A DNA stretch of 64,000 nt, taken from positions 9,728,746 to 9,792,745 of the forward strand of contig CM055098.1 of the NCBI GenBank assembly GCA_029204225.1, read 5' to 3'. The notes below the pieces were generated by a model, which was not told the origin of the DNA, searched no databases, and saw only the letters and a program-made list of their open reading frames with translations. A program made the translations under genes and the position numbers. Of this stretch, positions 46,349-58,899 are shown piece by piece; the first letter of the stretch is position 1, and each line of letters opens with the position of its first letter. This stretch comes from Diphasiastrum complanatum (Eukaryota > Streptophyta > Lycopodiopsida > Lycopodiales > Lycopodiaceae).

Positions 46349-48760
46349 ATGGGTTTACCTCATACATATACGACATACCCTAATGGAGCCCCTCCCTTGG
46401 ATGTTTATGACAAAGGGCCATATCTAGACACAACAGCCCAAGAGCAACCCACTCGACCACGTACCGCTATGGGCCCTCCACCCTCATGCATGCCAGCCTT
46501 TGGCAAGACACTAGAGGAAATAGATGTACCGGCCACCAATGCCCTCATGCAAAGCAAAGATGGTCTCACCATCGACAAACTAAATGGATCCAATTATCAT
46601 TTGTGAAAATTAATATGAAGACCGTGCCAATTGCCAATGAGTTGTGGGATGTTGTCATAGATATCGAATTGAAATTTGAAGATGACACAACTGACTCTAA
46701 ATAAAAATCAAGGATGGTAAAGCTTTCACGTTAATCATTCTCAATATATTAGATACTCAAATCATTCACATATATAAAACTCAAACTTTGAAAGAAGTAT
46801 GGGACATTCCGAGTGCACTACATGATGTGATAAACGTGACTTCCAAGTTGAATCTCAAAAGAAAATTCTTCTCACTCAAGATGTCTAATGTTGATTCATG
46901 CATAATCACATACTAGTTTAAAAATCTCTTGCAACAAATGGTAGTCGTCGAATCAACTATCGATGATCAAGATGCAATCATGACATTGTTATCAAGCTTG
47001 CCACCTACATACAAAAATTGGATAACGATCATATCGATACATTCAGATCTAATTCTTTCTAGACTAATCGCTATGTTGCTGCAAGAAGACAATCATCTTC
47101 TAACGATTAGAGTCTTTGTTTTCATATAGAGCATGCAGTATTGAATTCAAAAAGCTATATATGCTTCTTCGAAACATTTTATATCGAATCGAAATCCAAC
47201 ATAGAATCAAGAGCAATCATCGAGTCCACAGTTAAAGAAGAAAATGTTCTGCAAGTAATGCAAATGCACTCATGAGATTCAGGATTGCAGGTTATTGAAA
47301 TCAAAGAACGCCAATAACAAGCAATCGAATCAACAAGCGAAGTGTAGAGACATCACAATCTCCTGTTCAAGACATGGATGAAAGAGCATTCATGATCAAT
47401 AATTAGAAATTACAAGTTGATAATGCCTGATTTCTCAATTCAGGAGCCACTCAAACACATGGCAAGTCATCATCCAATCCTATATGCCTTATAATACAAA
47501 GAAGTTCGTTCATCTTGGCGACAATAGTATCCACACTATCGAAGGTGAAGGTACTATAAGATTAGTCTTTTAAAATGATCAATTCAGGCTAGTATCTAAG
47601 GTACTATGTGTACCTAAACTTTCGACAAATCTATTATCAGTCAACATCATTAATTATTTAGATCTTAGAGTAGAATTTGAATCCGATCAATGAAATATTG
47701 TCAATAGGATGAATAAGATCATTACACTTAAAAAGATACATGGATATCTATATAGATTGAGTCATTGTTATTCTAACACAACTCAAGTCTTGACTAATTT
47801 TCTTGTAGTTAATAAAGCATTACTTTGGCACTATCAGCTAGGTTACTTGAATCATGCATCTGTATCGAACATGCTTAGACAATATTTAGTACTTGATTTT
47901 CATTTTTTTTATCTCTATAAAAAAATTGACTTTCCAATCTATTAAGGTTGCATTGTTGGAAAGCAGACTAGGGTTCCATTTAGATAAAGTCATAAGCATG
48001 CGATAATAGATGTATTAGATGTTGTTCATTCAGGCATTTGTGGCCCAATACAAACCTTATCATTGGTAGGTGCAAAGTACTTTATTACATTTATCGATGA
48101 ATTTTTTAGAAGAATAGTGTTTATCTCATAAAGCAAAAAATCAGAGGCTTTCAACATTTTTAGACAATTCAAAGAGTATGCAGAACTTGACACTGGTAAG
48201 CAAATCAAAACACTAAGGTCAGAAAAGGACAAAAGGTATATCTCAATCGAATTCAAGGAGTATTGCCTTAGTAAAGACATTGAGCAACAATTCAGCACTC
48301 CTTATTCACCTCAATTGAACGGAATTACTGAGAGAAAAAAACTAGACCTTAGTCGAAGCGACTAAGTGTATGCTTGCTCACCCGACACTATCTAAGTTCT
48401 TCTAGTTTCCATTGTAGATTATATCAAGAAAAGATAGTCAACTAAGGGGCTCTCAAACAAAACAACTTATGAAGTTTGGACAGGCTCCAAACCATCACTA
48501 TCGAACTTCAAAGTTTTTCGATGTATTGTCTATGCACAAATATCAAAGGAGATCGTAAGGAAGCTGGACTCCTTCAGTATATTGAAGGAGATAATAAAGA
48601 AGCTAAACTCATTTAGTATCAAATCCATTTTCATTGGTTTAAGTTTTTTGAATTTATTCCCTTTGTGACGACATTGATCTCTACAGTCCTTAGAGAATTC
48701 CAATAGTATTCCAAATATCCTATCAACCAAGATTCTAAAACAAGCAGCCTACGTGTCTCT
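46349..48760 (+). pseudogene. Copia gag-pol remnant, heavily mutated
   Basis: Gag: QSKDGLTIDKLNGSNYHL, then MKTVPIANELWDVVIDIELK after a one-base loss, DQDAIMTLLSSLPPTYKNW. Protease: an SGAT remnant near 47440 and VPKLSTNLLSVNIIN. Integrase: KALLWHYQLGYLNHASVS (HH region), VVHSGICGPIQT, KYFITFIDEF, LRSEKDKRYISIEFKEYC and FSTPYSPQLNG. Stops occur throughout. RT is not recognisable after 48600. The gag is the closest relative in this window of the minus-strand gag at 1-622. Confidence 0.8.
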
Positions 48761-51700
48761 ACAACAGAAGCCTCTTAGAATCAGTGCTACAGATGTTCCT
48801 ATCACCCCTCTTCTCTCTCTTTTTATAAAAAACTTCATGAGTTTCCAATAGGTGTCACATCACCCTAGATAAGAATCAGGAGAAACTATAAAAAAGATCT
48901 TTAATAAAAATCACATATGTTACTTATCCTAAGATATTGTTTATTGACCATAGAACTCATTACCTAGAGAACTGACTTGTATATGTCATTAGAAAAAAAA
49001 TTTAATGTTTCAAGAAAATCTAAATATTGGTATTCAATATCTCTTGATTTGCAATATTACTATAGAGAAATAATTCATATTTATAAATTGATCTGACTAA
49101 GTGAGATGGATGTTGCTAATCTTTCATAAGCTAGAGATTCACAAACGAAAAGAGGAATAAATCATAGGATTTCTGATTGTATGTATTTGAAATATCTAGA
49201 ACGGATTAGATTACTACCCAAAAAAATCTCACAAAATACCCTTTTGTGACCAATAGTATTAGTCATTATTCATGATTTATGGCCTAACCCAAATCCACTC
49301 AATATCATAGTTTTCTTTAAATTGTATGTGTCCCATACCACAAGTTTGTCCTCTAAGAAATCTCTCAACTTCATGATCTAATCATCCAGAGTTCAAATGA
49401 TCCATCTAGAATGTCCCACCTCACTTATAGACCATTTAGAAGCACATCTTTACATTCTATTTCTAGAGGAATCAACTTTTAGATGTAATATACTTACTCA
49501 TTATGGATTCAAAAAATCCAACAATGTAAATATAAAGACAATCATATCAACATAATTGGAAGAACCCTATTGAATTCCTTTTCACAATTAAACTTCCAAA
49601 ATATACCAAATAGGCTATTGTATCCCTTACCACCCAGAGTCTCTTAGCTCAAGAGATAAACTTATTGCTACTTATTTTTAAAAATGCAAGTAGAACTATT
49701 GTTCACCTCTTATTTATGATTCATTTTTCTCAAACTTTCAATTGACAATGACTATATTACATGGCTACAAAACATTTGTATGATAATTATTTTATGTCAG
49801 CTGGATTATCTGATCATAAATTTGTTCAAAATTTTCCAACCTGTCAAATAACTCACATAAACTGTTTAGTCTTTGAGTCCAATGAAACTGCTATGCTGAG
49901 TTTCTAGGAATTCCTCTAAATTCTTTTCTCATAGCACAAATCCTAACTCATATTCACTTTCCTCCGTTTTCTAAGCTTTTATTGTGATCTCAGGTTACAA
50001 GTCAAAAATTCTTAGAAATGATATACTTAGAAATAGAGAATTATTAACGGTAATTATGTCACTATGAACAAATATGATTAAAATGAATCCAATAGAAGCT
50101 CCCTATCAACCAATTGTAGTATAGAAAAGTTAGCTGTGCAATAGTAATCAATATTAGATTGCAAAAAAAATAATGAAATTTGTTCAAATAATTTAGAGCA
50201 AAAAAATATCATTTTTTTTCCCCTTGAAACTTGAAAAGAAAAAAACCCTATACTGTAAGCCCCCCTTCCAATTTTTTTTCTCTCTCCTTCAATCTCATTC
50301 TCTTCACATGGGTTCGATGGTAGTGTTTAATGACTCACTAGCTGGCCACCATCTAATTTTAGCTACAAAGTGTTTCAAGAGGTCCCTTATAGGTGATAAC
50401 CACTAATGTTGATCGGTTGAGATTTTTTACCTTTATCCTGCTTCCTATGCACAACCTATTGGAAACCAACATCCATTCACAAAAACTTTAATCTTTGTTT
50501 TCCTAAGTGTCTTCACAAGGATGCTTGGTAGATTGTGAGAAGAGGTGATTTTTGAAAGCAGGATTTCCAATACTATAGTTTCATTTCTTAGCTACTCTAT
50601 GTTTTTGACTTAGCATTCGATTGACAGCATAATTCATCCCATTTAAAGTTTGACCAACCTTCAAATACAATTAGGTATCTATAGCCCTATGCTATTGCAA
50701 AAAAAAAAATATGCCACGTGAAAAGAAGTATTTTTGTAATAGACTATTGTGGTGACATCATTAACTGTTTTCAGAAAATGAAATGAAAATGTTCATGAAG
50801 CCAAAAGATACTTGACTAAAATTTAATCTATAAAAGGAGCAAAATATTTTCTTGCTTTAATCTGAATAAAGCAAACACAAGCTTATGTTTGACATGCAAA
50901 AAAGTCAGCATTTAATTATGGGCTCAGATTTGTAAGGATGCATTAAAAGATATCGTAATCTAATGTCATAATTGCGTGTCTTACATTCAAGCAAAAATTG
51001 GTAAAGTCTTTGACATATAATTATGTAATAAAATTTACAATAAACTTGTCCATAAACATAATTCAATCCAGATTCTGAATTTCAATTTTCAAGTGAGGAT
51101 TTCCAACTTGTTGCAAATCTTGGTACTGCACTTTACCTTGCAACAAGAGCCCTCTCAAAAATTTGTAAAATCTGAAAAGTGGGTGAATCTAGGCTCCAAG
51201 TAGTTCACTCTTATTTTTGTTGCACTCCTAAGATTATTACTCCTTCTCAAGAAAGTCCTCTTCTCCAATTATTTGGACTCCACTTGTGTGCTTCTAGAAA
51301 ACAATTTCTCCTATGCCACTCTCAAAACCACCAAGGTCACAAACTAGAATGCTGGTTCCAAAGACACATAGGAAACAAATGGTGGATCAAACCAACCCAA
51401 CCAAACCTACATCCATGTGATTTATCCCCCAAGTTACAGTAGAGCACACACCCACTCTTCAGATTGAAAGGCTTATTCAACTTTAACTTTCATACGACAT
51501 GTATATCGAAGGTCATCTTTCAGTTTTAAATGTGTACAATGTAATTTTTTGAGGAAAACTTAAAAAATTTCACCTCCTATGAATTTTGACTTTTATCTTT
51601 TATAGCTTTTCATTCAAGTAGAAGGGTAAGTTTTAGGTTTGTCTTTCATTTGACACTTTGCAATTTTTTTGAGTTCTTATTTGAAGGGCAAATAGGCCTT

Positions 51701-51819
51701 TGCCATGCATTGTAGATTGCAAATGCTAAGACTTCTAGTGAATGATAGTTTGTTGTAGTGTTCATGGAACACTATCATGAATAGAAATCACAACATGAAT
51801 ACATAACTTTTAATTAGTA
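48761..51819. other. AT-rich stretch without recognisable genes
   Basis: This may include decayed RT of the preceding Copia relic, but no motif can be read with confidence. Frames longer than 60 codons (50224, 51179) show no domain. Confidence 0.4.
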
Positions 51820-51925
51820 TTTTTTTTTTCCTGGAACACCACCCATGTGTGGGCAGGGCTTGAACATGCGTCATCAATCCCACACCAAGAAGCCTCTACC
51901 ACCACACCACACGTAACCAAAAAAC
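51820..51925 (-). mobile_element. tRNA-derived SINE
   Basis: On the minus strand the sequence has an A-box-like TGGTAGAGGCTTCTTGG and a B-box-like ATGTTCAAGCCC about 40 bases apart. A short body and an A10 tail (plus-strand T run 51820-51829) follow. Box order and spacing match a Pol III promoter of tRNA origin. No clear target duplication was found; the 5' end is approximate. Confidence 0.6.
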
Positions 51926-52800
51926 CATGTAGATGTCCTATGAGTCCTATCTTGTCTTGACATGCATGTGCCTCAAGACGTTGATCCTACAAGATTGTCT
52001 TGTATCTTGTGTCTCAGTCATAGAGACCTATAAGGAGCGGTAGATGCACGTGCCTTATGTGTCCTATGATCAAAAGTCTAGAAAGGCTGTCTTGGTCTTG
52101 CCTAGGGAGTTCTGATATATATTTAAGTGTGGACATGACTAAACTACTTTTAGAAAGTTCTTTTGGTTTTGCCTCGGGAGTTGTGAGCCATATTTAGGTG
52201 TGGATATGAGTAAACTATATAGATTTAAAATTAGATAACTTGGAAAATCAATGACCAACACATCAAGACTAATGTCATTAGAGAATGATACCCTTCATAT
52301 GGAAAGGAAGTTGTGCCATTCAATTTCCAAGTGTGGTGGTGGTTGCAGTTATGGTTATGCAAAAAAAAAATGCTACTCAAAACTTATATGCAACATTGTC
52401 AAAGACACCAAACAAAAAATTTCTTCAAATGCAAATTTGATCTCCAAAACTTCTAGATGTTGGGTTGATGAGCCATACAGTCATTCAAAGCACCTATTCT
52501 TTTTCTCTTAGGTGAACTTTTTCCAACACTTTAGCATCAAAATAATTTCTCATTCAACCTTAGATAGCATTTTAGGAAAATTTCATAGTTTTTATATAGA
52601 CGTTTTCTATTTTTTGTCATGTGAAGGTGTACATGAAAAGCTACAATGGTATTCATTATATCAAACTAAAAAAAAAGTGTGTTGCTTGTTTGCAAATATT
52701 GTTGTGTTGTTTGTAGAAAGTGAACACAATATATATTTGTCGTAAAACAGCGGGGGCGCGTGAGTGGCAACGGAAGCTCGAGGATTTGAGCGCGGCGTGT
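51926..52800. other. No gene seen
   Basis: AT-rich. A diverged direct repeat containing TTGGTYTTGCCT and GTGTGGAYATGA occurs at about 52090 and 52168. Confidence 0.4.
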
Positions 52801-52819
52801 AGGAACAAAAACGCAACAG

Positions 52820-53661
52820 TTAGCAGCAGAATTATTCAAGTAGAAGAATTCATACAAAATGCACAAATGAACGACACAATAGTGAGACAAAAATTGCACT
52901 CTGATTAATATCAATAGTGAGTACAATAACTTGAAGTAATAACTTCAGCTTGCTGAGCGTGATAACGCTGGGTATAGAAAACTCCGATTAAAAGAGAAAT
53001 TCAATTAACACAATTAAGACTTACATAGCTTGATTCAGCTAGTATATATATTTACAAGTGTCAAGAGAGAAATATCTTATGCCTTAACTGCCATTTACTC
53101 CTGTTTTTGCATCTGTACAAAAGTTGGTAACCACCCTTAGGATATTTGTTATTTTAGGGTTGATGATAAGTTGGTGACGTCGGTCTGCCAATGTAGCAAA
53201 AATGTGAAAAACCTAAAAAACTTGAAGGTGCCCTTTAGACTGAAGGTATATAACTCCTGAAGGTGCCCTTAAACTTAAGGTGTGTAAATCCGTAAGGCAC
53301 CTGTAGACTGAAGGTAGCGAAGAAGGCGAAAAAGCCGAAGGTGCCTTAAAAATGATTTTTAAGGCATTTGGGCCACTTGGCCACTGTGTCGCTTTTTTTT
53401 TTGTGAAGTTGCAAAAAAGAGAAAAAGGAGAAGGTGTCTTAAAAATGATTTCTAAGGCATTCTTGCCACTTGGCCACTGTGTCGCATTTTTCGCGAAGTT
53501 GCAAAAAAGACGAAAAAGGAGAAGGTGCCTTAAAAAATGTTTAAGGCACAAGAAATCTTAAAGAAAAATGTGAAGGCCTGAAAACATGTTGTCGGCCTTC
53601 GGTTTTGAGGATGCTCATTACTTGAATGATTTGTTTAAGACTGAGTATAAGAAATCTAACA
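52820..53661 (-). repeat. Copia 3' LTR (approximate) carrying an AAGGTGCCTTA array
   Basis: The minus strand starts TGTTAGATTTCTTATAC right after a polypurine tract (AAGGGGGAG, 53662-53670). The far end is not resolved; CTGCTAAC at about 52820 is a candidate. The array at 53215-53550 lies within it. Confidence 0.5.
53215..53550. repeat. AAGGTGCCTTA unit array, site 1
   Basis: Units of about 110 bp contain GAAGGTGCCTTAAAAATGA, TCTAAGGCATT and GCCACTTGGCCACTGTGTCG. Two nearly full units and partial ones are present. Related blocks are at 55020-55190 and 56095-56225. Confidence 0.75.
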
Positions 53662-53668
53662 CTCCCCC

Positions 53669-55015
53669 TTAATGTGGATCCTGAAAAACTTTGATTTTCA
53701 GATTTAACATATCGTTAAATCTGAGATGTTGCTCCTTTGATAGAGCCTTTGTGAAGTAATCTGCTGCCATGTAATTTGTTCTGCAGAAAACCAGTTCTAC
53801 TTCCTTGCTGTGCACTTTCTCTCTAAGGCAATGATATCTGATTTCTATATGTTTGCTTCGAGCGTGTCTTTTTGGTTGCATTGGTGGCAGCTATGTATTC
53901 AGATTCCGTTGATGATAATGCAACTAAGGTCTGCTTCCAATTGTTCCATGAGATTGGGCCTTGGTTGTATAAGAATACAAATTCAGAAGTTGATTTTTCG
54001 GTGTTGACATCTCCTGTCCAATCCGCATCCGTGTAGGCTTGAAGAATGTTGGCAATGTGGCTGCCTCCATAGCAGATGCTGAGAGTTTTCGTTGCTTGGA
54101 TGTACTTCATGACCTTTGTTAGTGCCTTCCAATGAGTTAAACCTGGATTTGATAGGAACTGGCTGAGTGTATTGATCGAATATGCAAGCTCTGGTCGCGT
54201 GCAGACCATTGCGTACATTAGTGAGTTGATGACGGATTGAAACGGGTAGCGCTTCATCTCCTCCTTTTCTGCCTTAGTTTGAGGAGAATGTTTCTTTGAT
54301 AGCTTTAGTCCAAGGTCGAGTGGAAAGTGACTTGGTTTGCAGTTGGCCATTCCATACTTCTCCAGCACGTTGTTGAGATATCGTTGTTGACTGATAAAGA
54401 TCAGTCTGCTGGGTCGATCTCGTTGGATTTGAATTCTGAGACAATTGGACTGGACCCATGTCAGTCACCTTGTATTCCTATGCCAACATGCATTTTGTAT
54501 CATTCATTAGATTCAGATTGTTACTAAATAAGAGTGTATCATCATCTATGTAGAGAGTGATGACGATGAAGTAATCTGATACAGAGTTGAAGTAGACATT
54601 CGAGTCTGCTGAGTTTGGAGTAAAACCACTCTCTATCAGAAATGCATTGATCTTTTGGAACCAGGCTCTGGGTGACTGTTTCAGCCCGTAGAGCGCCTTG
54701 TGGATTTTGCATACAAGGTGTTGTTGCTTGTCGTTGAGTTTGTATCCCTCTGGCTGTGTCATGTAGATTTCCTCTTCGATGGTTCCATTGAGGAAAGTAG
54801 TCTGGACATCCATCTGGTGGACTTCAAGATCTGTTGCGGTTGCAAAGGAGAGGAGTAGGTGGATGGAAGCATGTTTGATGACTAGGTTGAAGGTTTTTGA
54901 ATAATCCAGATCTGGAATCTGGGAAAAGCCTTTGGCGACTAGTCTGAACTTGTAATGATTTAGCCTTCTTTCAACGTCATACTTTGCCTTGAATATCCAT
55001 TTGCATGGAATTGGT
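53669..55015 (-). pseudogene. Copia RT-RNase H, 5'-truncated and broken
   Basis: RT: CKWIFKAKYDVERRLNHYKF, LVAKGFSQIPDLDYSKTF, HQMDVQTTFLNGTIEEEIYM, KALYGLKQSPRAWFQKIN and LYIDDDTLLFSNN (YIDD active site). RNase H: YTDADWTGDVNTEKSTSEF, LVALSSTESEYIAATNA and ARSKHIEIRYHCLREKV. Frame changes occur near 54478 and 54370 and near 53880. Integrase, protease and gag are absent; the coding match stops exactly where the AAGGTGCC block begins. Confidence 0.85.
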
Positions 55016-55190
55016 TTGAAAAACCCGAAGGTGCCCTTAAACTGAAGGTGTGTAAATCCGTAAGGCACCTGTAGACTGAAGGCAGCGAAGAAGGCGAAAA
55101 AGACGAAGGTGCCTTAAGAATGGTTTCTAAGGCATTCTGGCCATGGCCAACCTTACACTGAAGGCAGCGAAGAAGCCAAAAAAGGCATTA
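55016..55190. repeat. AAGGTGCCTTA unit array, site 2
   Basis: This closely matches part of site 1 (CGAAGGTGCCCTTAAACTGA, GTGTGTAAATCCGTAAGGCACC, GCGAAGAAGGCGAAAAAG). It separates a minus-strand Copia RT from a plus-strand Copia RNase H. Confidence 0.75.
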
Positions 55191-55199
55191 CCCATTGGA

Positions 55200-55763
55200 A
55201 GGCTCTCATAAGAGTCATAAGGTATATTCGAGCTACCATGAACCAATGCATCTGCTATGGAGAAGTCAACAATGACAATCTCCATCAGCTCAGTGAATAC
55301 TCTGATGCAAGCTGGGGAGGAGATGTAGACAATCATAAGTCCACATCTGGATTTACATTCTTCTTCAACGACGATCCTATCTCATGGAACAGTCGTAAGC
55401 AAACCTCTATCGCTCTTTCATCTACAGAAGCAGAATACATTGCTGCTTTTCAATCCATTAAAGAAGCATTTTGATTGAGAAATTTACTGTCAGACATTAG
55501 TTTGTATCAGTACAACCCTGCAGTCATATTTTGTGATAATCACAGTGTTATTGCCTTATCGGCCAACCCTAGATTTCACTCTAGGAGTAAGCACATTGAA
55601 ATCTGATATCACTATATTAGTTCTCAACAAGGAGGTAAGCTTAACGTCCTGTAGAACGCAGGACATAGTTGCAGATATATTTACAAAGACATTAAGTGTT
55701 AATGCACACAACAAGTTTTGTGCATTGCTTATTCTGAAGATCAAGGCATTCACGGATCCAGAT
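55200..55763 (+). pseudogene. Copia RNase H fragment
   Basis: YSDASWGGDVDNHKSTSGF, DDPISWNSRKQTSIALSSTE, VIFCDNHSVIALSANP and FHSRSKHIEI match the C-terminal RNase H of Copia pol, with stops at 55472 and 55603. A polypurine tract (55765-55774) and an LTR-like start follow. It differs from the minus-strand neighbour, so it is a separate family. Confidence 0.8.
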
Positions 55764-55764
55764 T

Positions 55765-56094
55765 AAGAGGGGGGTATTGGATTTATCTCCTATACTCTCC
55801 TAAATCCTATGTTAATCTGCCTTCATTCATGCTGCTGCATTTTTACTCGTGTTGTCACACAGTCTGCATATTTGAATTGTTTGATGCTACAGTTTGCATT
55901 TTTACTCAGGAATTTCCATAGGCGAAAAACCTGACACTGTCGCCTTTTCACCTTTGGGCCATCCTGAGCAACCAAATGTTTTGCGATACTTCCAGAAAAG
56001 CGACAGTTGCGCATTCTGCATAAATACAAGTAAATTTGAACAGGCAAAAAAATGCGACACTGCATTTTTACACGCAATTTATGACAGGCGAAAA
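55765..56094 (+). repeat. Polypurine tract and probable LTR start of the plus-strand Copia relic
   Basis: AAGAGGGGGG is followed by TATTGGATTTATCTCCTATA. The LTR end is not resolved. Repeated GGCGAAAAAYSYGACAC words are present. Confidence 0.45.
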
Positions 56095-56225
56095 ATGCGA
56101 CACTACCCTACAAATGTCAACGGTGCCCTTATAGAAAGGCGAAGGTATCTTACAAATGATTTTCTAAGGCATTGGACAGGGTGTCGCAATTTTCGCATTT
56201 TCATCAGTGTCAATTTTAGCGAAGC
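56095..56225. repeat. AAGGTGCCTTA unit, site 3 (diverged)
   Basis: GGTGCCCTTATAG, GGCGAAGGTATCTTACAAATG, TTCTAAGGCATT and GTGTCGCAATTTTCGC in the same order as site 1. Confidence 0.65.
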
Positions 56226-57890
56226 TTGACATCGCGGCCTCCTCACGCTCGTTCTATGCAATGTGCAATCAGATTTGACAACAACAACAACCACCCATGA
56301 TCTCCTACAGACAACATAACCACTTTTGTACCTTCTTCATCTGCACACTTGTAAAATTTATGTATATAGTGAATATTGTCTCAGTATTCAGCGGAGCAGA
56401 AGATAGAACGGAACATGATTTGTAATTCAAAGACAGACATTGTAGATGCCTTCGCACATTAATTCTTTCTCTCAGATAGATTGTCAGCAATAGGTTCATA
56501 ACCTTTACAGATTGTGATTAGCTTGTGAAGCACGCGGTTATGTCCGCTATTGTTTTGTGCTCACCTGCATTATTGACTTGTATATTTTAGTATACTTAAT
56601 CTTATTACAGCTCTATTTGGTTTTGCATTCATATTTGTGTCAATACCGCAATGCTTTTCTATGTTGTCTGGCTATCTAATTGCTTTCTCGTGTTGTCTAC
56701 TCTTCACTTCTGCCACCACCGCGCATTAAAGACTTTAAAATTATCATATTCTTGTGTTCGCCTACTAAGTCACCAGTAGTGCACGCACCGAGAGAATTAA
56801 AGGGCTCGCTCTAATATTCTCCCACAAATCCCACTTGATCATTGCATTCTTGCATGTTGAGATTTCTCCCTTCATGATCCTCTTTGATCACCTTGTTTTG
56901 TGTGTGGAAGTTATGCATTTAGTTGGGATGAAACATTGATAGTGCTTTTACGATGTGCTGAAAAAAAAAAAGAATGTTATATGTTGTTGGGACGATAGAC
57001 TTTCTTACATGATAGAAATTTGTTTCAGTTTGAAGGAATACAATGTTGATTTCCATTCAAAACAATGTTAAAATTCACTTAAGCTAATCCCACTTGATCA
57101 TTGCATTGGTTTGGAGTTTATTAGTACTCTTGCTGCAAGGCAAGGCCAATCATCTGAGTTGCAATCATATATGTTTTCAAAAATACCATGTCAAAGAGTT
57201 CAAAAACCTTCTTTCATTTACAACCTACAAAAAGCACAAATTTTCATTGATGCATGGGTTGGAAAGGTTTCATTCCCTTCTCTTGTTAAATTTACATAAA
57301 TTCAGTTGTGAATGTTAGTGGCCATTAAGGTCTGAGTTTTGAAGAGGAAAAAATCAAATATTTGAAAAACCATAATGCTTCTAGCATACCCATAATAGTT
57401 TTTTTTGCAAGTTGACTAGCATGAGGTGCAACAATGCATATAATCTACAAACAAGTTTTCTTAGGCACAAAACAATGAAACTCTTTGATCACCTTGTTTT
57501 CGTGTGTGCTGCAATTTCTGCATTAAGCCGGGCTGAAACACCGGCAGTGCCTCTAGGATGAGAAAACCAGTCCTTCATTTTAGTGATGCAAACAACTATA
57601 GAACACGGGACTGCTGTTATATTATTGATGCAAAATAAAAGAAATCCAATGTGCATCTAAAAATTCAATATGATTTATAATTTTTCGGTGCAGTTACATC
57701 GTCTTTGAAAGTAAGAGTGTCAAAGTACCAAAAAACTAGCTCAATAGGTGATGTAGTCAGTAAGCTGCACTTCAATGCCCAATCATTTCGAATCATATAG
57801 AGCCTCAGATCAGTGAATAGAATCGAACATATTTTTTCATCATTGAAACTGAATCATCGATCCAGATCAGTAATTTATTGTCGAAGACTA
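56226..57890. repeat. No gene; dispersed direct repeats
   Basis: AATCCCACTTGATCATTGCAT occurs at 56827 and 57087. A longer block (CTCTTTGATCACCTTGTTTT with GCATT, GGG and TGAAACA) occurs at 56880-56945 and 57480-57545. Short frames at 57094-57318 show no domain. Confidence 0.5.
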
Positions 57891-57896
57891 TCAGCT

Positions 57897-57902
57897 TTTA
57901 TT
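57897..57902 (-). terminator. Poly(A) signal of the germin-like gene
   Basis: AATAAA on the minus strand, about 100 bases after the stop codon. Confidence 0.6.
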
Positions 57903-58000
57903 TAGATTCTAGAATTTACGCTACAGCTTGTACTGCAACAGCGTTATCAGGTCTCAACGCATAGCTTTACTAAGATGACGCTAGATTTTGTTGTTGTTAA

Positions 58001-58681
58001 CTATGTTTTGCTGATCAGAGCTCTGAGGCGCTGCACATCTGCGGCATTCAGCTGCAGTGCCTTCTCTAATACGGCGTCATCGATTGGTGGGTTGGAGGCA
58101 AAGAGCGCCTTTGCAGCTTGAGACGTTCCTTGATTCTGGCTGTTGAAGCTAGAGAAAGCCAGAGCTGTGCCGTAGCCGACGTTGAGCTGGAAATGAACGA
58201 GGCCTCTGGGAAAGATGAAGACCTCCCCGGCATTGATCGTTAGCGCGAAGAGCTTATTATCAGGCGTGCTGGTGACGAAACCTACTAGGAGCGTGCCTTG
58301 TGCGAGGTAGAGAAGCTCAGCGGCACGGGGGTGAACATGCGGAGGGTTGAGGCCGTTCTGTGCGAAGTCGATGCGAGCTGCGGAGAGCCCCTGAGCATTG
58401 AGACCTCCAAAGGTAAGGGCGTTGGCCGCTGTGACTGCTGCCCCGAGTACATTGGAGGTATTGCCAGGATTCTTCAACACAGCCGATGTGAAATCTGATG
58501 CTTGCACTTGCGCAGGATCTTTGCATACAAATCCATTCACGTGGATTTGTTGGGTGGTATCCTTAACACAGAAATCCTGTAATGGATCTTCATCAGCAGC
58601 TCGGCTTCCCTGTGGCTGCATGGAAGCCATCAATATTAGAACCAGAATCACACACTTATGATTAGTCCAAAACGAAGCCAT
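58001..58681 (-). CDS. Germin-like protein (cupin), secreted
   Basis: 226 codons, single exon, intact. A signal peptide (hydrophobic CVILVLILMASM, residues 9-20) precedes the germin Cys pair in QDFCVKD and GFVCKDP. Cupin motif 1 has HVHPRAAE (metal-binding His, His and Glu) and ends in YLAQGTLLVGF. Motif 2 is GEVFIFPRGLVHFQLNVG with the fourth ligand His. Length and order match plant germin-like proteins, which bind manganese in the cell wall as hexamers; some have oxalate oxidase or superoxide dismutase activity, but activity cannot be read here. The ATG at 58681 is chosen because the signal peptide starts there. The gene stands alone between old Copia relics and noncoding DNA, with its own TATA box and poly(A) signal. 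Confidence 0.95.
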   Translation of the reverse strand: MASFWTNHKCVILVLILMASMQPQGSRAADEDPLQDFCVKDTTQQIHVNGFVCKDPAQVQASDFTSAVLKNPGNTSNVLGAAVTAANALTFGGLNAQGLSAARIDFAQNGLNPPHVHPRAAELLYLAQGTLLVGFVTSTPDNKLFALTINAGEVFIFPRGLVHFQLNVGYGTALAFSSFNSQNQGTSQAAKALFASNPPIDDAVLEKALQLNAADVQRLRALISKT

Positions 58682-58850
58682 GATCTTTAATGCTTCTGAT
58701 TCAACCTGCTTTTTTGATAAATGGATGTATCACAAGCCACACTACCAGCACCCACAGAGAAAAGATCGTTACAGTTTTTCTGAACTTCGGATTGTGCTTA
58801 TCCAGTGGACTACGAATTTCTGAATGGTTTGCTTTGGTCTCCTGTTCGCA

Positions 58851-58857
58851 ATTTATA
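58851..58857 (-). promoter_or_regulatory. TATA box of the germin-like gene
   Basis: TATAAAT on the minus strand, about 170 bases upstream of the start codon, implying a leader of roughly 140 bases. Confidence 0.6.
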
Positions 58858-58899
58858 CTCCAAATCCCGCCACCTATGGATAGGGACGGAAGCTCTTAG

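Noticed and set aside
32370-56225. CRISPR-like arrays
   Set aside because: Repeat units (69-112 bp) are contiguous tandem repeats or dispersed, without constant repeats plus unique spacers, and the genome is eukaryotic.
57094-57318. Small ORF upstream of the germin-like gene's 3' end
   Set aside because: No domain, AT-rich, and a second overlapping frame is equally open.
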